From Mesostigma viride (taxonomy: Eukaryota > Streptophyta > Mesostigmatophyceae > Mesostigmatales > Mesostigmataceae), in the NCBI GenBank assembly GCA_009746045.1, contig RPFO01001598.1, positions 1,288,227 to 1,352,226 on the forward strand: 64,000 nucleotides of DNA. The letters are read 5' to 3'. The notes under the pieces are model-generated. The model was not told where the DNA came from, ran no database searches, and saw only the letters and a list, made by a program, of their open reading frames with translations. Both the position numbers and the translations under genes were made by a program. Shown here piece after piece: positions 1-10,562 of the stretch. Positions within the stretch are counted from its first letter, which is position 1. Each line of letters begins with the position of its first letter.

Positions 1-1505
1 CTCCACCAGCTCCACCGGACCCATGCGGTACATAGGGGACGTCGTAGGGCCATAGCCCTCCAGCAATTGGATGCGGTGGAGCACCGAGCGCGGCGGGGGA
101 AACTCTTGCTTACTCTCATCAAAGAGCTTCGCGCGTGCTGCCAACACCGCATTGTAGCGGGCCGGGCCCACTTCAAATGTTCCGCCGTCCAAGCCAAGTG
201 TGTGACACTTTTGGTCGTTTTTTGCAAAAAAAAAATAAAATTTCGCACGAGTTCGCGTGATTTTCGCGTGATTTTCGCAAAATTTTCACACATTTTCGCA
301 CGATTTCGCACGATTTCGCACAATTTTGCATGATTTCGCACAATTTCGCATGGATTTCAACCAAGGGTCGTTTTGGGGAGTGACGTTTGACAAAATTTCG
401 CATGAATTCACACACGTTGTGCACATCAAAATTTTTTACCGTCGACATTTTTCACATGAAATTTCGCACAATTTCAGCAAATTTCGCACAAATTCGCACG
501 ATTTCAGCAAATTTCACACGATTTCAGCAAATTTCGCACAATTTCGCACGATTTCGCACGACGAATCACTCTGCAGAGTGACGATCGTCGAAAAAGTCAA
601 AAAAACGACCAAAAGTGTCACACTTTTCGGAACATTTGAAGTGGGCCCGGCCAGCGCTCGGTCTCCTCGGGGGTGAAGCCCACACCGATCTCATTGAGCA
701 TGAGCTCCACGGCAGCGAGGTCGAGGCGATACATGTAGTATTCCTTGCCCTGACGCAGCTTGCCCTCCAACGACTTGATGCTCATGAGGATCTGTGAGGC
801 TTGGCGGGGTTGGGTAAATTCCCGCTCGTGCGTGACGTTGTGCACAGTGGGACCCTGCGTCTGATATTCGCCAACCGGACTCCAAAAGGAGCCGTCGGGA
901 AACCACACCACGCGACGCTTAATGCTGATGTCAACATCCTTAGCGTCCATCCAGTCAATGCCAATAATGATATCGGCTGCGCCCAGCGGCGCGACAGTGG
1001 CGGTAAGCTCCACAGGGATGCCCTGAATTACCGCCTTGATGTCGACTAGACCTGGCGAGGGGTTCTTGCGACCATCTGAGTAAGTCACATTTACCACTGT
1101 CGCGTGTGGCCGTGTAGTGTAGCCAGCGCGACGCGCCAGTGCCTCATTGATGAATGACGTGGAAGCGCCCGTGTCGACCATGAACTGCACGTCCATGACA
1201 GTCTTGCCCTTGAGGAAGGGGTCCAGTGCTGTTGATGGCACTGCCAGACCCCCTCGAAAGAGGAGCAAGCTGCGGGCCGCAGTCCTCGGGGCTGCATGCG
1301 TCAGCGGGGCGTCCGCGTTGCTGCCCGAAGCCGGAATTGTAGCCGTGGCTGGAGCCTCACCAACTGGCTCCATACTCGCGCCGGTATCCGCAACTAACGG
1401 TGCCTGTACGGCGGAGCTACTGCTATCTACACTATTTACTCCTACTACGCTATCTACCCTATCTACCTGAGCTACCGCTACTTCTACCCCCAAGGGGAGG
1501 GACAC
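1..1505 (-). pseudogene. Ty3/gypsy-like pol: aspartic protease and start of reverse transcriptase, split by a MITE
   Basis: The minus-strand frame from 1505 to 653 encodes a retropepsin-like protease. The active-site motif VDTGAS is followed by a beta-rich stretch and the conserved DIIIGIDWM segment, then a linker. A MITE (160-652) interrupts the linker. When the MITE and one AGCG copy are removed, the frame continues through 155-1 and reads a typical gypsy protease-RT junction (HRIQLLEG, then YRMGPVEL) before leaving the window. The RT catalytic core, RNase H and integrase would lie to the left, outside the window. The protease frame opens at the gag stop in another frame, which suggests a -1 type frameshift fusion. 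Protease identity is firm; the gypsy assignment rests on the linker and on domain order. Confidence 0.85.
156..656. mobile_element. 493-bp MITE in gypsy pol, 4-bp AGCG target duplication
   Basis: The element spans 160-652, with AGCG at 156-159 and 653-656. The terminal inverted repeats start GGCCGGGCCCACTTCAAATG and match for at least 25 bp. The homology then continues after a short gap with a GTGTGACACTTTTGGTCGTT-type segment. The interior is AT-rich with many short TTCGCAC/TTTCGCA subterminal repeats and no credible coding. It is non-autonomous. The transposase family is not obvious; a 4-bp duplication leaves several superfamilies open. Removal restores the pol frame exactly. Confidence 0.85.
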
Positions 1506-3556
1506 TACGCGCGAGGAACGGATGGCCGGGAGGCCGCCTCGTTCGACCGCCCGGTCCGCTCTTCCCCCTCCTCCACCGGTTCCTCCTCATCGTCGTCGCC
1601 ATACGCATAGCCTGCGATGGCCTGGGCATCCATCCGCCCACTGTCCGAGTCGTGATCGGCCGCGCCTCGTTGCTGCGCTAGCACCTTGTTCACCTCGCGG
1701 GTCACCCGTTGGAAGGATGGACCTGAGGCCCGAGGCGTTTGATACTGCGCGGGCTGGCGGCGGGCATCCTGCAGCTTGGCTGCACGTGCTCCCGCATTAC
1801 GGGGCCGATCGCCTCGCTGCGCAGGGTCCGGACGTTTGCCGAAGGCGGGGCCAGAGAACTGGGGTACATGCGTCTCCTCATCCTTGCGGGCGCGCAGGCG
1901 AGGGCACTCGCGCTTGAGGTGGCCAACCTCGCCGCACGCAAAGCAGCGGGAAGTGGCCGGATCGATCGCATTGACCTGGAAATCAGGGTCATAATCGCTC
2001 TCCGCTGGCAGCTCGTAGTCATACGCGTCCTCCTGTGCGACCTCAGGGTCCGCGGTGGTGAAGTGGACGCGCCGGGGTGCCGCGAGCGGGAAGCGCCGTG
2101 TAGATGCTGCACGGCGGCGGGCGATCACATCCGAGACTTGTAGCAGGTACTGCTGAATTTTTATCACATCCCACTCCTCCCATGGGACCTCGGCATAGTG
2201 CTTGAGCACCTCATCCAAGAGGTCCGGGTGCAGCGCCTCGATGAACCGTGCCTTGTACTCGGTCCAGGTCATGTCGTCAAGCCGGGCAGTGTACGCCTCA
2301 AACTCGGTGAGGAATTCGCGAAACGGTGTGCTGCCCTGACGGAACTTGCCAAAGGCCAGGCGCTCATGGAGCTTGTAGTCCGGTGGCACCAACTTGCGCC
2401 GGATGCGGGCCATCAGCTCCTCGACCGTGCGCGGGTAGGTGCGTGACGCGACGCTCTCACAGTGGAGGATGCCGACAACGGACGGATCCATGCACATCGC
2501 TACTAGATAGGGAATTAGCACATCAGTGGCCAACTCCCAATCGTGATGCTCGCACCATGCCCAATAGACCGCCAACACCATGCGTTCCCACTCATCGATC
2601 TCGCGCGGGGTCATGTCCGCGCGCAACTTGGGCACGGTTTTGAAATCGGGCATGGGCGGAGCCTTGACCGTGGCCGCCCGCGGGCCTCCTTTAGCGCAAA
2701 AGGGCGGACGGTTAAAGGACGCCGGCAGCGATGGGGGCCCAGCAGCCCGCGGCTGGCTGCGCGAGGTCTCAGCGCCTCGCCGCAACCAAACGGATGTCGG
2801 GTGTTCGTAACCGGGATCGTTGAGGTCTAACCGGCTCAGATTCAGGTTGGGGCCATGCGCCATGCTAGGACGCGCGGGGCCCGTCGCTGGGAAGGACTGA
2901 CCCAGGCGCGTCTCAGGGCGCTCCTCGGCATCCTCATCGTAGCGGGGGGGAAGTTCGACCTCCCCCTCTTCCGTCGACCACGGTGAGGTGCCCATGGATT
3001 GTGGCTCGCTGCTGAACGATACACGACGCGCGGGTTCCGGCCGGGATGGGCTACCGCGACCGCGTCCGCGTCCGTTTACTGACCATGGGTGCTCTAATCG
3101 TTGGGCCCGTTGCGCATGGTAAAAGGCCGCGTTCTGGCTAAGCTGACCATTCGGCTGCGGTTGCCACTGTGGCCGCGGCGGCGGTTGCAACTGTGGCGGT
3201 TGCTCATGCTGCGGCTGCAATTGCTGCGGGGGCTGTGCCGGTGGGATGGATGCACTCATTGGATCTGACCTGGGAGACTCCCGCCTCGGGCCGGTCTCCA
3301 CCCGTTCCGACCTACTGAAAAATTCTCCCTGCATATGCTGCTGCTGCTCGCTATCTATGAACATTCCGGCCTGTGGTCTGTACGACTCACGGGCGGGACT
3401 AGCCAGCACACCTGGGTGACCTGCAGAGCTGCCCTGCTGGGAGGCTGGGCTCCGCTGTGATATCTCCTCATGTGCCTGTACGGCCGGACTATCTATACCC
3501 GTCTCCCTAACCTCTGACCCTTTAGGTTTACCTTTACCCCTTGTTTTAGGCGCCAT
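1505..3556 (-). CDS. Retrotransposon gag-like polyprotein with CCHC zinc knuckle
   Basis: A 683-residue ORF; I chose the ATG at 3556 (MAPKTRGK...). The first third is Pro/Gln-rich and disordered. The middle holds a retrotransposon gag core with the WERMVLAVYWAW and YKARFIEALHP segments typical of capsid-like helices. Near the C-terminus is one zinc knuckle, CFACGEVGHLKREC, followed by a basic and then an acidic tail. It would bind element RNA and form the particle. The stop codon abuts the opening of the protease frame, so Gag-Pol is probably made by frameshifting. The ORF is uninterrupted, suggesting a fairly young copy apart from the MITE downstream. Confidence 0.88.
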   Translation of the reverse strand: MAPKTRGKGKPKGSEVRETGIDSPAVQAHEEISQRSPASQQGSSAGHPGVLASPARESYRPQAGMFIDSEQQQHMQGEFFSRSERVETGPRRESPRSDPMSASIPPAQPPQQLQPQHEQPPQLQPPPRPQWQPQPNGQLSQNAAFYHAQRAQRLEHPWSVNGRGRGRGSPSRPEPARRVSFSSEPQSMGTSPWSTEEGEVELPPRYDEDAEERPETRLGQSFPATGPARPSMAHGPNLNLSRLDLNDPGYEHPTSVWLRRGAETSRSQPRAAGPPSLPASFNRPPFCAKGGPRAATVKAPPMPDFKTVPKLRADMTPREIDEWERMVLAVYWAWCEHHDWELATDVLIPYLVAMCMDPSVVGILHCESVASRTYPRTVEELMARIRRKLVPPDYKLHERLAFGKFRQGSTPFREFLTEFEAYTARLDDMTWTEYKARFIEALHPDLLDEVLKHYAEVPWEEWDVIKIQQYLLQVSDVIARRRAASTRRFPLAAPRRVHFTTADPEVAQEDAYDYELPAESDYDPDFQVNAIDPATSRCFACGEVGHLKRECPRLRARKDEETHVPQFSGPAFGKRPDPAQRGDRPRNAGARAAKLQDARRQPAQYQTPRASGPSFQRVTREVNKVLAQQRGAADHDSDSGRMDAQAIAGYAYGDDDEEEPVEEGEERTGRSNEAASRPSVPRA

Positions 3557-3683
3557 GGTTACCGTACCACAACCACAAGAAGAGAAGGAAGCAAAAAACA
3601 AAGGTCAAGACAACATCTACTGTCTATTATTATATATAATACTATAATATTATAGATGAGCCCCTCTAATCACTATGGCCCCG

Positions 3684-4109
3684 TCACTGGGTGCTGGGCG
3701 GCTGGCTAGCGTGTGTGCTAATCGTCAGCTGGTTAAAGGTGACGGTAACCTGCTGCGTAGCTGTAGTGTCCTCTACCCTAGCCAGTGCACTGGTATGTGC
3801 GTACCTACGCCCCCTAGATGCAGGACGTGCCCTGGGCCTAATCTCTAGCGGTGGGGCTTCTACATGTAATCCTACGGGACGTGTCATGTGTGCCTGGATA
3901 AACAGATCTGCTTCCCATGCTGTCCCGAACCCCTTAAAAATAGCCCTATGTCTATCTACTATGTTGTTCCTGCAGTCTACCCAGCTATAAAAAATCCCTA
4001 CCTTGCCTGTGCCCCCATCATGTGCCAATGCGTAATATAATTGCCTAGACCCATCACTGTCCCATCCCCTAAGTGCCCCAGTATGCCTAATATTATTATT
4101 ATTAGACAT
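3684..4109 (-). CDS. Small protein with RNase H1 N-terminal / viroplasmin-like domain, 5' of gag
   Basis: A 141-residue ORF starting MSNNNNIRHT. Residues about 20-70 (YYALAHDGGTGKVGIFYSW, then RAIFKGFGTAWEADLFI) match the pattern of the RNase H1 N-terminal hybrid-binding domain: aromatic pairs, GIF-x-SW, a conserved K-x-F and a terminal helix. No catalytic RNase H residues follow. The C-terminal half is Arg/Ala-rich and then Thr/Ser-rich with no recognised domain. It sits about 130 bp upstream of gag on the same strand, so it may be the first ORF of the retroelement, perhaps binding RNA or RNA-DNA hybrids. The domain call is from pattern recognition; the role in the element is inference. Confidence 0.6.
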   Translation of the reverse strand: MSNNNNIRHTGALRGWDSDGSRQLYYALAHDGGTGKVGIFYSWVDCRNNIVDRHRAIFKGFGTAWEADLFIQAHMTRPVGLHVEAPPLEIRPRARPASRGRRYAHTSALARVEDTTATQQVTVTFNQLTISTHASQPPSTQ

Positions 4110-5440
4110 GCCACGTCTATTGCATGCAGGCAGGGATAGGCAGAGAAGAAGGAACCTTGAGTACCTCTAGTGAGTGACCATCACCTGCTCACAAGGGTTG
4201 CCAACAGGCCCTATAATCTAAGAACGCAACGACATTACGTAGACAGGAAAACCTGTCAGCACAAGGGAGTAACCTACGTGACAACCCGCCCGTGTACCGG
4301 GCCCCAGCACGTAAGCCACTCCCGCGGAGTCCCTCGCAAGCCAGCCTGTACGGTTATGGCCTGCGTGAACCAACGAGCGAGGCCGGTGTACCCAGAGCCA
4401 GCGCTCACAGCACAAACATGAAAACGACAAGAAAACAGGGCTGGGCGCACACAACACCGCTCTACGCGTGCAGAGAGAGGAGGGACAGAGCGAGCAATAT
4501 GGCTGCTGCGCGCCCTACAACCACCATGGCTGCGTGCCCACCTATTTGCTGCGGATGCGATGTTATCGTTTCTTGCCGTCTTGGTGCAGATCACCGATTC
4601 TCGTCAGGCAGATCACGAGGCCCTGCCCGCTCTGTACGAGCTAGGGTGGCCCTAGACGAATCCTCCGATTACCAGTGTTACGAGCCGCACCATCGGCTCT
4701 GAAAGACCCTAGTCTAGCGTGGGTTACACCTGAATAAACTCGGAATCTGCTATCCGCCCGGACTACGTGAATGTAGCCCTGAATTCTAGCTAGTACGCGG
4801 AATTACTAGCTAGGCCCTGAATGCACAACTAGATAAATTATGCATATACATGGAATGCACGAAGGGCGTTAGTGCAGCCCAGATTTGACCCCTGGTTCGG
4901 CAGACGAGTTTTACTCAAGTCGATTTTATTCCAAACCAAAGATAGGAAGCCATTGTCACCTACGACATTTGTCCAAGACGGCGTGCATGCCAGCGGGTCG
5001 GCCGGGGGCCGAACCTCTAGCGCTGCAATTAATATCAGCCGTAGATGTACATAGTATCCGCCAGTCTGGCACCCGGTACCTGGCAGTCCCGGGTACAGAC
5101 CAGTAACACACCAAACCGAAAGCAAAGCCACGGGTACCTGGGCCGGCTGATGGAATAACTCGGCCAAGTCCCCGAATCTAACATAATAACTATCGAAAGT
5201 CTCAAACAATATCAAAATGACTTTCGACTGACCAAACTAATTTATTTTAGGAATTGTTACGCCCAAACATGGGTTAGGGCCGTAACACTGGACCTTGAGC
5301 TCGTCGGCAAGGGTGTTACGTTGACATCGATCTCACCTGGCTAACTTCTGGGGGAAACGATGCAGCACCAATCGGCACTCGCAGCGAGCGCGGTCGGTGG
5401 CCTGCCGTTCTTTTGTCTATAACGAAGGTCGGTCTTCAAG
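4110..5440 (-). other. Retroelement 5' leader and possible LTR; no supported gene
   Basis: The element reads on the minus strand, so its 5' LTR should lie here. A sequence beginning TGTTACGGCCC on the minus strand (from 5287) has the TG start expected of an LTR, but it also forms an imperfect inverted repeat with TGTTACGCCC at 5255. I cannot find the second LTR because it would be outside the window, and no clear tRNA primer-binding site is visible. ORFs here are short and unconvincing. Confidence 0.3.
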
Positions 5441-5625
5441 CTTTCCTTCTTAGCCTTGATAGAGTATTGACGAGCCACGAGCCACGAGCGGACATGGCTG
5501 ACGGCGGAGCTCAGAACTTTTGCGTCTGAGCCCCAAATTCAGTCAGGCTACTTGCATCAGATGCGTCTTTTCAAGACGCATCTGCTAGTATATAATCGGT
5601 TACGGCTGTAACGCAGTATTTTGCA
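5441..5625 (+). promoter_or_regulatory. LINE 5' region with a perfect 11-bp hairpin and TATA-like box
   Basis: It lies just upstream of the LINE ORF1 start. Positions 5559-5569 and 5573-5583 form a perfect 11-bp stem with a TTC loop, followed by AGTATATAATCGG and then the ATG at 5626. A diverged copy of the same arrangement occurs at about 43575-43680 inside a CACTA element, which suggests a conserved LINE 5' end. The regulatory role is inferred. Confidence 0.4.
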
Positions 5626-6494
5626 AATGCCACCAAAACGCAGCCTTGACAAACATTTTGAGCTGTCGGCGGCATTCCCGTCGACAGCAGCACGTGCGAC
5701 ATCAACTCCTGCGGACGCCAACCTTTTCGCGCTGATCGAAGCTCTCCGCCCCGGTCTGCCTCCCTCGACGCAGTGCTCTACGCCAAATTCGTCGCCCATT
5801 CCCAAGAAAACCCGAACTTCCCATACCAATTACCAAATGGGACGTCCGCCGCTTCGGCGCCGGCCAGCGGGATTTTTGCATCTTGGAAATCTTTACGCTC
5901 ACGAAGGAACAATGTGACGATGTTGTCAAGTTCCTGGCCCGCCATGCATGCATGACGAACTTTTCCTGCCTACCCCTGGCGACAAGGTCACCAAGCCCGC
6001 CTGGGAATGGCTGCTTCAAGAACCGGAGGCGTACTTGAAGGCAGTCATCATGTGCAGCTACCTGCGCTGCGACGCCCACGACATCACCCAGATTGGCTAC
6101 GCTGGCCTCACTGAGCCTCCTGCATGAGCGCAGACGGGCAGCCACAGCAGCTGCAGCATCCCCGCAGAGCAGCACCTCCCCCAGCACGGACTCCATCCGA
6201 GCTGCAGTGGCGGAGCAGCTGGCGCCGATGGCTGAGCAGCTCGCCGCCCTGAACGCGCCTGACGGCTGACGGCCCACTCAACACTCTCTCGGCCAAGGTC
6301 AACAACATTGAAGCCAGAGTCGCCCTTAAGCTCCAGCCTCAGTTTACTGCTACGCAAGAGCACATTGCCACCAAAGTTTCCGAGGCCACAGCCACTGTGA
6401 CCACCCGCCTTAACCAGGTGGAAGGCCGAGTCGGCCAAGGCACCGTGAAACTTGAGGCAGTTGCTGCCAAGGTAGACGCCCTGGCCACGCCAGA
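5626..6494 (+). pseudogene. LINE (L1-type) ORF1 remnant, N-terminal part and coiled coil
   Basis: It begins MPPKRSLDKHFEL and reads through at least three frames. One segment gives KWDVRRFGAGQRDFCILEI; a later one gives KPAWEWLLQEPEAYLKAVIM. From about 6290 a clean frame (LNTLSAKVNNIEARVALK, on to VDALATP) has heptad-like spacing and looks like a coiled coil. The order of variable N-terminus, coiled coil, then RRM-like region after the next insert follows L1 ORF1p, the RNA-binding chaperone of LINE elements. Several single-base frameshifts show decay. The final codon (6493-6494 plus the next base) is completed at 8234 once the 6495-8232 element is removed. Confidence 0.55.
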
Positions 6495-8232
6495 GTGAGA
6501 TCGTACGTTATACGCGTTATACGGTCACGGTGGAGTATAATGTATAATACGGTATAATACGGTATAATACGGTATTATACGTTTTCGTACAGACACACTC
6601 AGAATACTCCGATTTTACACATTTTAAGACACCCACCATCAATCCACATGTTTTTAACACTGTTTTGGACATAATCCAAGGTTGCCCTACCCTCGGCTAT
6701 ACTCTATACGGTGGATATTGTGGACACGATCGATGTATTGCATGTAATACTGAGAATGTAAACGTGCGCATGCATAATTGTGTGTATGTATATATATGTG
6801 GCTTTATATTGGTTATGTTTACTTGGGTGCCTTCACTTTGATGCAAGTAATTATATATTTTAATATATATATGTGGCTGTGCATGCACGCAAATACTACA
6901 GTAGTATACAATTAATGCATGTAGTATGTTTGCATGGTGCGATGCTATGTGAATATACTGCCGGAGCTGCATGTGACTACAGGTGTGTGACTCGTGGTGT
7001 GTATTAATTAATTAATTAACTGAATTAATTAATTAATATTAATTAATCTCGTGTCCCCGTTGGGGAACCACGGAGGCTAAACAGGTGGGGATGTGATAAG
7101 TAACTCACATATTCTCACCTTCCATACAACAACCTTGTTTTCCAGCAGGCTGAAGAGCATGACAGGCGTCTATGAGCTCGCCAGCTCCTTGCAACGGTGA
7201 TGCCGCTCCCACCAGGCAGCTAGGGTCCTTGACTACGCAATATAGAATGTCTACCGTGTGAAAACCTCCATACAGGAAGCGTAGCAAAGCCAGATAACTG
7301 CCCGATCAATTCTGGGTAGCTTTAGGAAGCATGGCATACGCAGCGTAAGGAAAACCATTGAAAGCTGCGGAAAATCTGATTAAGCACAACTGCAACAAGT
7401 GGAGAACAAAATAGCAAGAAAAACCCAGAAACGGCGCAAAAAGTTTCATGCCAGGTTCATTAAGAGCGCAAACAGACTGGGCGGTGACATGCGGCAAATC
7501 AACGTACCACGGCCGGCATTATTTCCTACCCAGGCGCGCAAGAAAAGCCAGCCAGCCATGGATGGATTAACCGCGGATCGCGCAGGCCTGAACGAAATCA
7601 TTTTAGAAATGACAGGAAATGGCCGCAGATCGAAGATGCTTAGGTTATTTTCATGGTGTCCGTTACTAAACGGCTCTTGCTGCATCAAAATAACCCACGA
7701 ATGTCGAGTTCTACCGTCGCAGGCACACATGCTAGATTATTCATCGCGGCCAAATTGACGTTGGATGAGACCCCCGTGCAAATCTGTACCAACAAAGGCA
7801 GCGAATTTGCAAATAGTGCAGATCTTGCTATGAAACATCATAATAGAACATCACTTTTAACCATCGGCTTAATTTTTTCGCCTGTCGCCCGCTGGATTAG
7901 CCATATTTTAACGGAACACACGTCGCCATGGCCACCTCCGCACGGTGCGCGCACTGTGCACCACAATGTCAAAATAAGATCGCGTCGAATTGTGAAAGTT
8001 CAGACGGGTCAGTACTTAGTAGAGATACGAAATCTGTGGCTTCAAATCGTTGCCCTGTCGTTCTGGCATCCTAGCCGCGCAAAACGTAAAAAAAACGCGG
8101 AAAACACGGCATTATACGGTATTATACGTCATTATGCGCTAAAACGTATTACGTATGAAAAATTATACGCTAAAAGCCAGCGTATTACGTATTATACCGT
8201 ATTATACCGTATTATACGGCGTATGATCTCAC
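6495..8232. mobile_element. 1.7-kb non-autonomous element inserted in the LINE ORF1 coiled coil
   Basis: The ends read GTGAGATCGTACG at 6495 and, in reverse, GTGAGATCATACG from 8232. Both ends carry TATACGGTATAATACGG-type subterminal repeats (6520-6590 and 8110-8220). Only one base (A) is shared as a possible target duplication, so the exact boundary is uncertain. The flanking ORF1 joins in frame across the insert (P-D/E-W-A-T-Q-V-P-E-I). The interior has a TTAATTAA-rich stretch at 7000-7050 followed by a GGGGA hairpin motif. None of its small ORFs is recognisable. Confidence 0.6.
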
Positions 8233-8576
8233 ACTGGGCCACGCAGGTCCCCGAGATCGCCGAGCGAACGGCCACCATCGCCGCCCAACCTGCTGGTAGG
8301 GCTAGCGATGACCCCTCGACTCGCGCCTCCTGGGCGGACCTGCTCAAGAGCCAGGCATCCTCTACCACGACCGCCATCACCACCAAGCTCCAGGAGCTGG
8401 AAGACACGCGCCGCGAGGCCGCTGACCGCGACCGTCGCCGCTGCCGGGTCATCCTCAGGTGCTTCGACATGCTGCCGGAGGAGACCCCGGACTCTCTTCT
8501 CGACGAGCTGAAGAAACAGCTCTTGGCGTGCATGCAGCTGCCAGCCTGGGTTGGTCAGTACGCCGTACGCAGCCGC
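8233..8576 (+). pseudogene. LINE ORF1 remnant, second part (coiled-coil end and RRM-like region)
   Basis: One continuous frame runs WATQVPEIAERTATIAAQ through WADLLKSQAS to RDRRRCRVILRCFDMLPEET and LLDELKKQLLACMQLP. The basic cluster followed by a beta strand (CRVILRCFDMLPEE) and an amphipathic helix is what the RRM-like domain of L1 ORF1p looks like. The frame is open on both sides and continues the upstream coiled coil after removal of the 6495-8232 insert. A further insert begins at about 8577. Confidence 0.55.
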
Positions 8577-8920
8577 AAAAATACGGGAAAACGTACACTG
8601 AAGGCCTCCGCCGTATATACGCGTACTTTACTTCAGAATACGCGGTTTGGACTTAGAATTTTTCGGGGGTACCAGCGGGCAGCGGGCACTGGCGCGGTGC
8701 CCAGGTTCTGGGCGCGGCGCGTTCACTGCACATTTGAGATTTTTACTACTAGAAGTAGATGCGTACAGTTCTTTCCATAAAGCGCAAGCCTTGCAAAATC
8801 TTTGGCCGGTAGGAGACAGCTAGGACTAGGTACATAACGCATAATGCCAGCAAATGCCAGCTGTGCTACTGACGGTGTAATGCAATATAGCGACGACGAG
8901 GCCAGTGCGACTGTGCGATA

Positions 8921-9346
8921 GTGTGCAGCCATTTTCGATTTGCAGCCATGCCGAAGAAAGGGCCTGAATGGGATTTCGTTGTCGAGAAGAAAGAAGCAGT
9001 CACAGATGCTGTTAGTAACACAACGCAGTATGTGTCGAGGATGTTCTGCTCATTTTGCAACAAGAACTTCTCCTACAAGGCGGGGCCAATCAGCGTATTC
9101 CGAGTCCGTGCACACTTTGCCGGAATCGCAGGGAAGGGATGTTACCCTGCGACAAAATTCCACCGAATATCCGGAGCAGGTTTCTCAGGATTGCTAACAG
9201 TTGGAGGAGGAGGTGGGGGAGGAGGAGGCGGAGGAGGAGGACCTGCGCCTGCGGCGCTAGGTTCGCGCTGCCTGCACAGCCCGGGCAAAGAAGCCGCGGT
9301 TCTTGCCGCTGCAGCCGCCAGACAAGAACTAAAGGGTCATGCTTAG
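8921..9346 (+). CDS. BED-type zinc-finger protein fragment (hAT-like)
   Basis: The likely ATG is at 8948 (MPKKGPEWDFVV). The first 75 residues fit a BED finger: W-D-F near the start, then FCSFCNKNF (Cys-x2-Cys), then a His and a Cys about 25 residues later in RVRAHFAGIAGKGC. BED fingers usually lie at the N-terminus of hAT transposases and bind DNA. The remainder is a poly-Gly run and an Ala-rich tail ending at 9346. No RNase H-fold domain or C-terminal hAT dimerisation domain follows, so it is either a truncated transposase or a captured DNA-binding module. Confidence 0.5.
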   Translation: MCSHFRFAAMPKKGPEWDFVVEKKEAVTDAVSNTTQYVSRMFCSFCNKNFSYKAGPISVFRVRAHFAGIAGKGCYPATKFHRISGAGFSGLLTVGGGGGGGGGGGGGPAPAALGSRCLHSPGKEAAVLAAAAARQELKGHA

Positions 9347-9610
9347 CATGATCTATGAAGGAGTCTTTTGTCTTAATACTTATACCATCTTGAGCTGGTG
9401 TAGTATGTGATGGCAGCTAGTGGGTGATGGCCGATGGTTGCATGGACCCATGTGATGGATGGGACATTAAGTTATAACTAACAAGTTACTAGCAATAGTA
9501 TAGTGATCATGAGAACAAGGGCTGCATACGCTGCCGTTAAGAAAGCATGGCCGTGCTGGCTTAAATAATTGCATGGACCAACGTGGAGTAATCTCCATGG
9601 CAGCGGGGGT

Positions 9611-9935
9611 GCTGTTGTGCATTTTGTCAATGCATGATGAATGTGTGTGCACATGTGTGTATGTGTATGGAGCTTGTTGTGGGATCCTTGAGAGCAAGGT
9701 CCTTGTGTCGTATATCCTCTGCTGTTGTGCATTTTGTCAATGATGAATGTGTGTGCACATGTGTGTATGTGTATGGAGCTTGTTGTGGGATCCTTGAGAG
9801 CAAGGTCCTTGTGTCTTATATCCTCTGCTGTTGTGCATTTTGTCAATGATGAATGTGTGTGCACATGTGTGTATGTGTATGGAGCTTGTTGTGGGATCCT
9901 TGAGAGCATGGTCCTTAGTTGTGTCTTATGTCCTC
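9611..9935. repeat. Tandem repeat, about 106-110 bp, three copies
   Basis: Units begin GCTGTTGTGCATTTTGTCAA at 9611, 9721 and 9827 and are nearly identical, with TGTGTGCACATGTGTGT inside. ORFs on both strands here only reflect the repetition. Confidence 0.9.
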
Positions 9936-10264
9936 TCATGCATTATATAGTGGATGGCTTTCCTTACAATTAACTAATTAATTGATTCCTTACAGTTCCC
10001 GTTGCAGTCTGCTCCCCCCAGCATTTAACAAATCATAATCAGATAGGATTGCAGGGCATAAATTAATGGAAGATGTTAATAAATAAGCATATACACCAAA
10101 TTTCAGTTGCAATAACTGCATGACCATCATCAAGGAGCGTGCTAATTGGGTGACTGACAATTGGACCACAAAAACTGTCGCGTATTTTACCGCCGCGTAT
10201 TTTACACCCCCCACGTATAATACGCGTATTTTAGGTCCGCGTATTATACCCCGTACCCGTATTT

Positions 10265-10526
10265 GCCAACCCGGCTGCCAGGTGCGATACTGCAGGGCGC
10301 CTACCGCCTGCCCCATCCACGGGCCAAGGCTGGGCCCCCTCCAGTGGTCCTCACAGTTCAGCGACATCACAGCCCGAGTTCGGTTCCTCTCTCGCCGCAA
10401 GAAGCTGGTGGACACCTCCTGGTCGCTTGACGACGACCTGACGCCAGCCCAGCAGCAGCAACGCCGCGATCAGTGGCCCGACTATACATCCGCCACAAGA
10501 CCAACCCCGAGAAGCCCCAAGTGTAC
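10265..10526 (+). pseudogene. LINE ORF1 remnant, C-terminal domain, first part
   Basis: Readable blocks are ARVRFLSRRKKLVDTSWSLD followed by DDLTPAQQQQRRDQWP, and then, after a one-base shift, LYIRHKTNPEKPQVY. This resembles the C-terminal domain of L1 ORF1p (rRK-x-L...-DLT-x-Q-x3-R). The last codons (GTG TAC at 10521-10526) continue at 61463 once the 10527-61458 element is removed. Confidence 0.6.
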
Positions 10527-10562
10527 AGTACCAACCCGCGGTAACGCAACTAGTTACGCAAC
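10527..10562 (+). repeat. Left 36-bp terminal inverted repeat of the giant transposon
   Basis: Starts AGTACCAACCCGCGG and ends TAGTTACGCAAC. It is the exact reverse complement of 61423-61458. Identity stops sharply after 36 bp. Confidence 0.9.

Larger units (their letters stand above)
8577..10264. mobile_element. 1.7-kb element in LINE ORF1 carrying a BED-finger ORF
   Basis: Boundaries are proposed from short inverted ends (AAAAATACGGG at 8577; CCCGTATTT ending at 10264) flanked by GC on both sides. Subterminal ACGCGTATTTT-like repeats are present (8585-8645 and 10175-10260). Joining the flanks with one GC keeps an open reading frame in ORF1. It encloses a BED zinc-finger ORF and a roughly 110-bp tandem repeat. 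TIRs are short and imperfect, so the limits could be off by some bases. Confidence 0.45.

Noticed and set aside
4838-5215. Minus-strand ORF with PNQGSNLGC-like end as a gene
   Set aside because: No domain, and composition resembles spurious ORFs in leader/LTR sequence; no cloverleaf tRNA could be drawn either.
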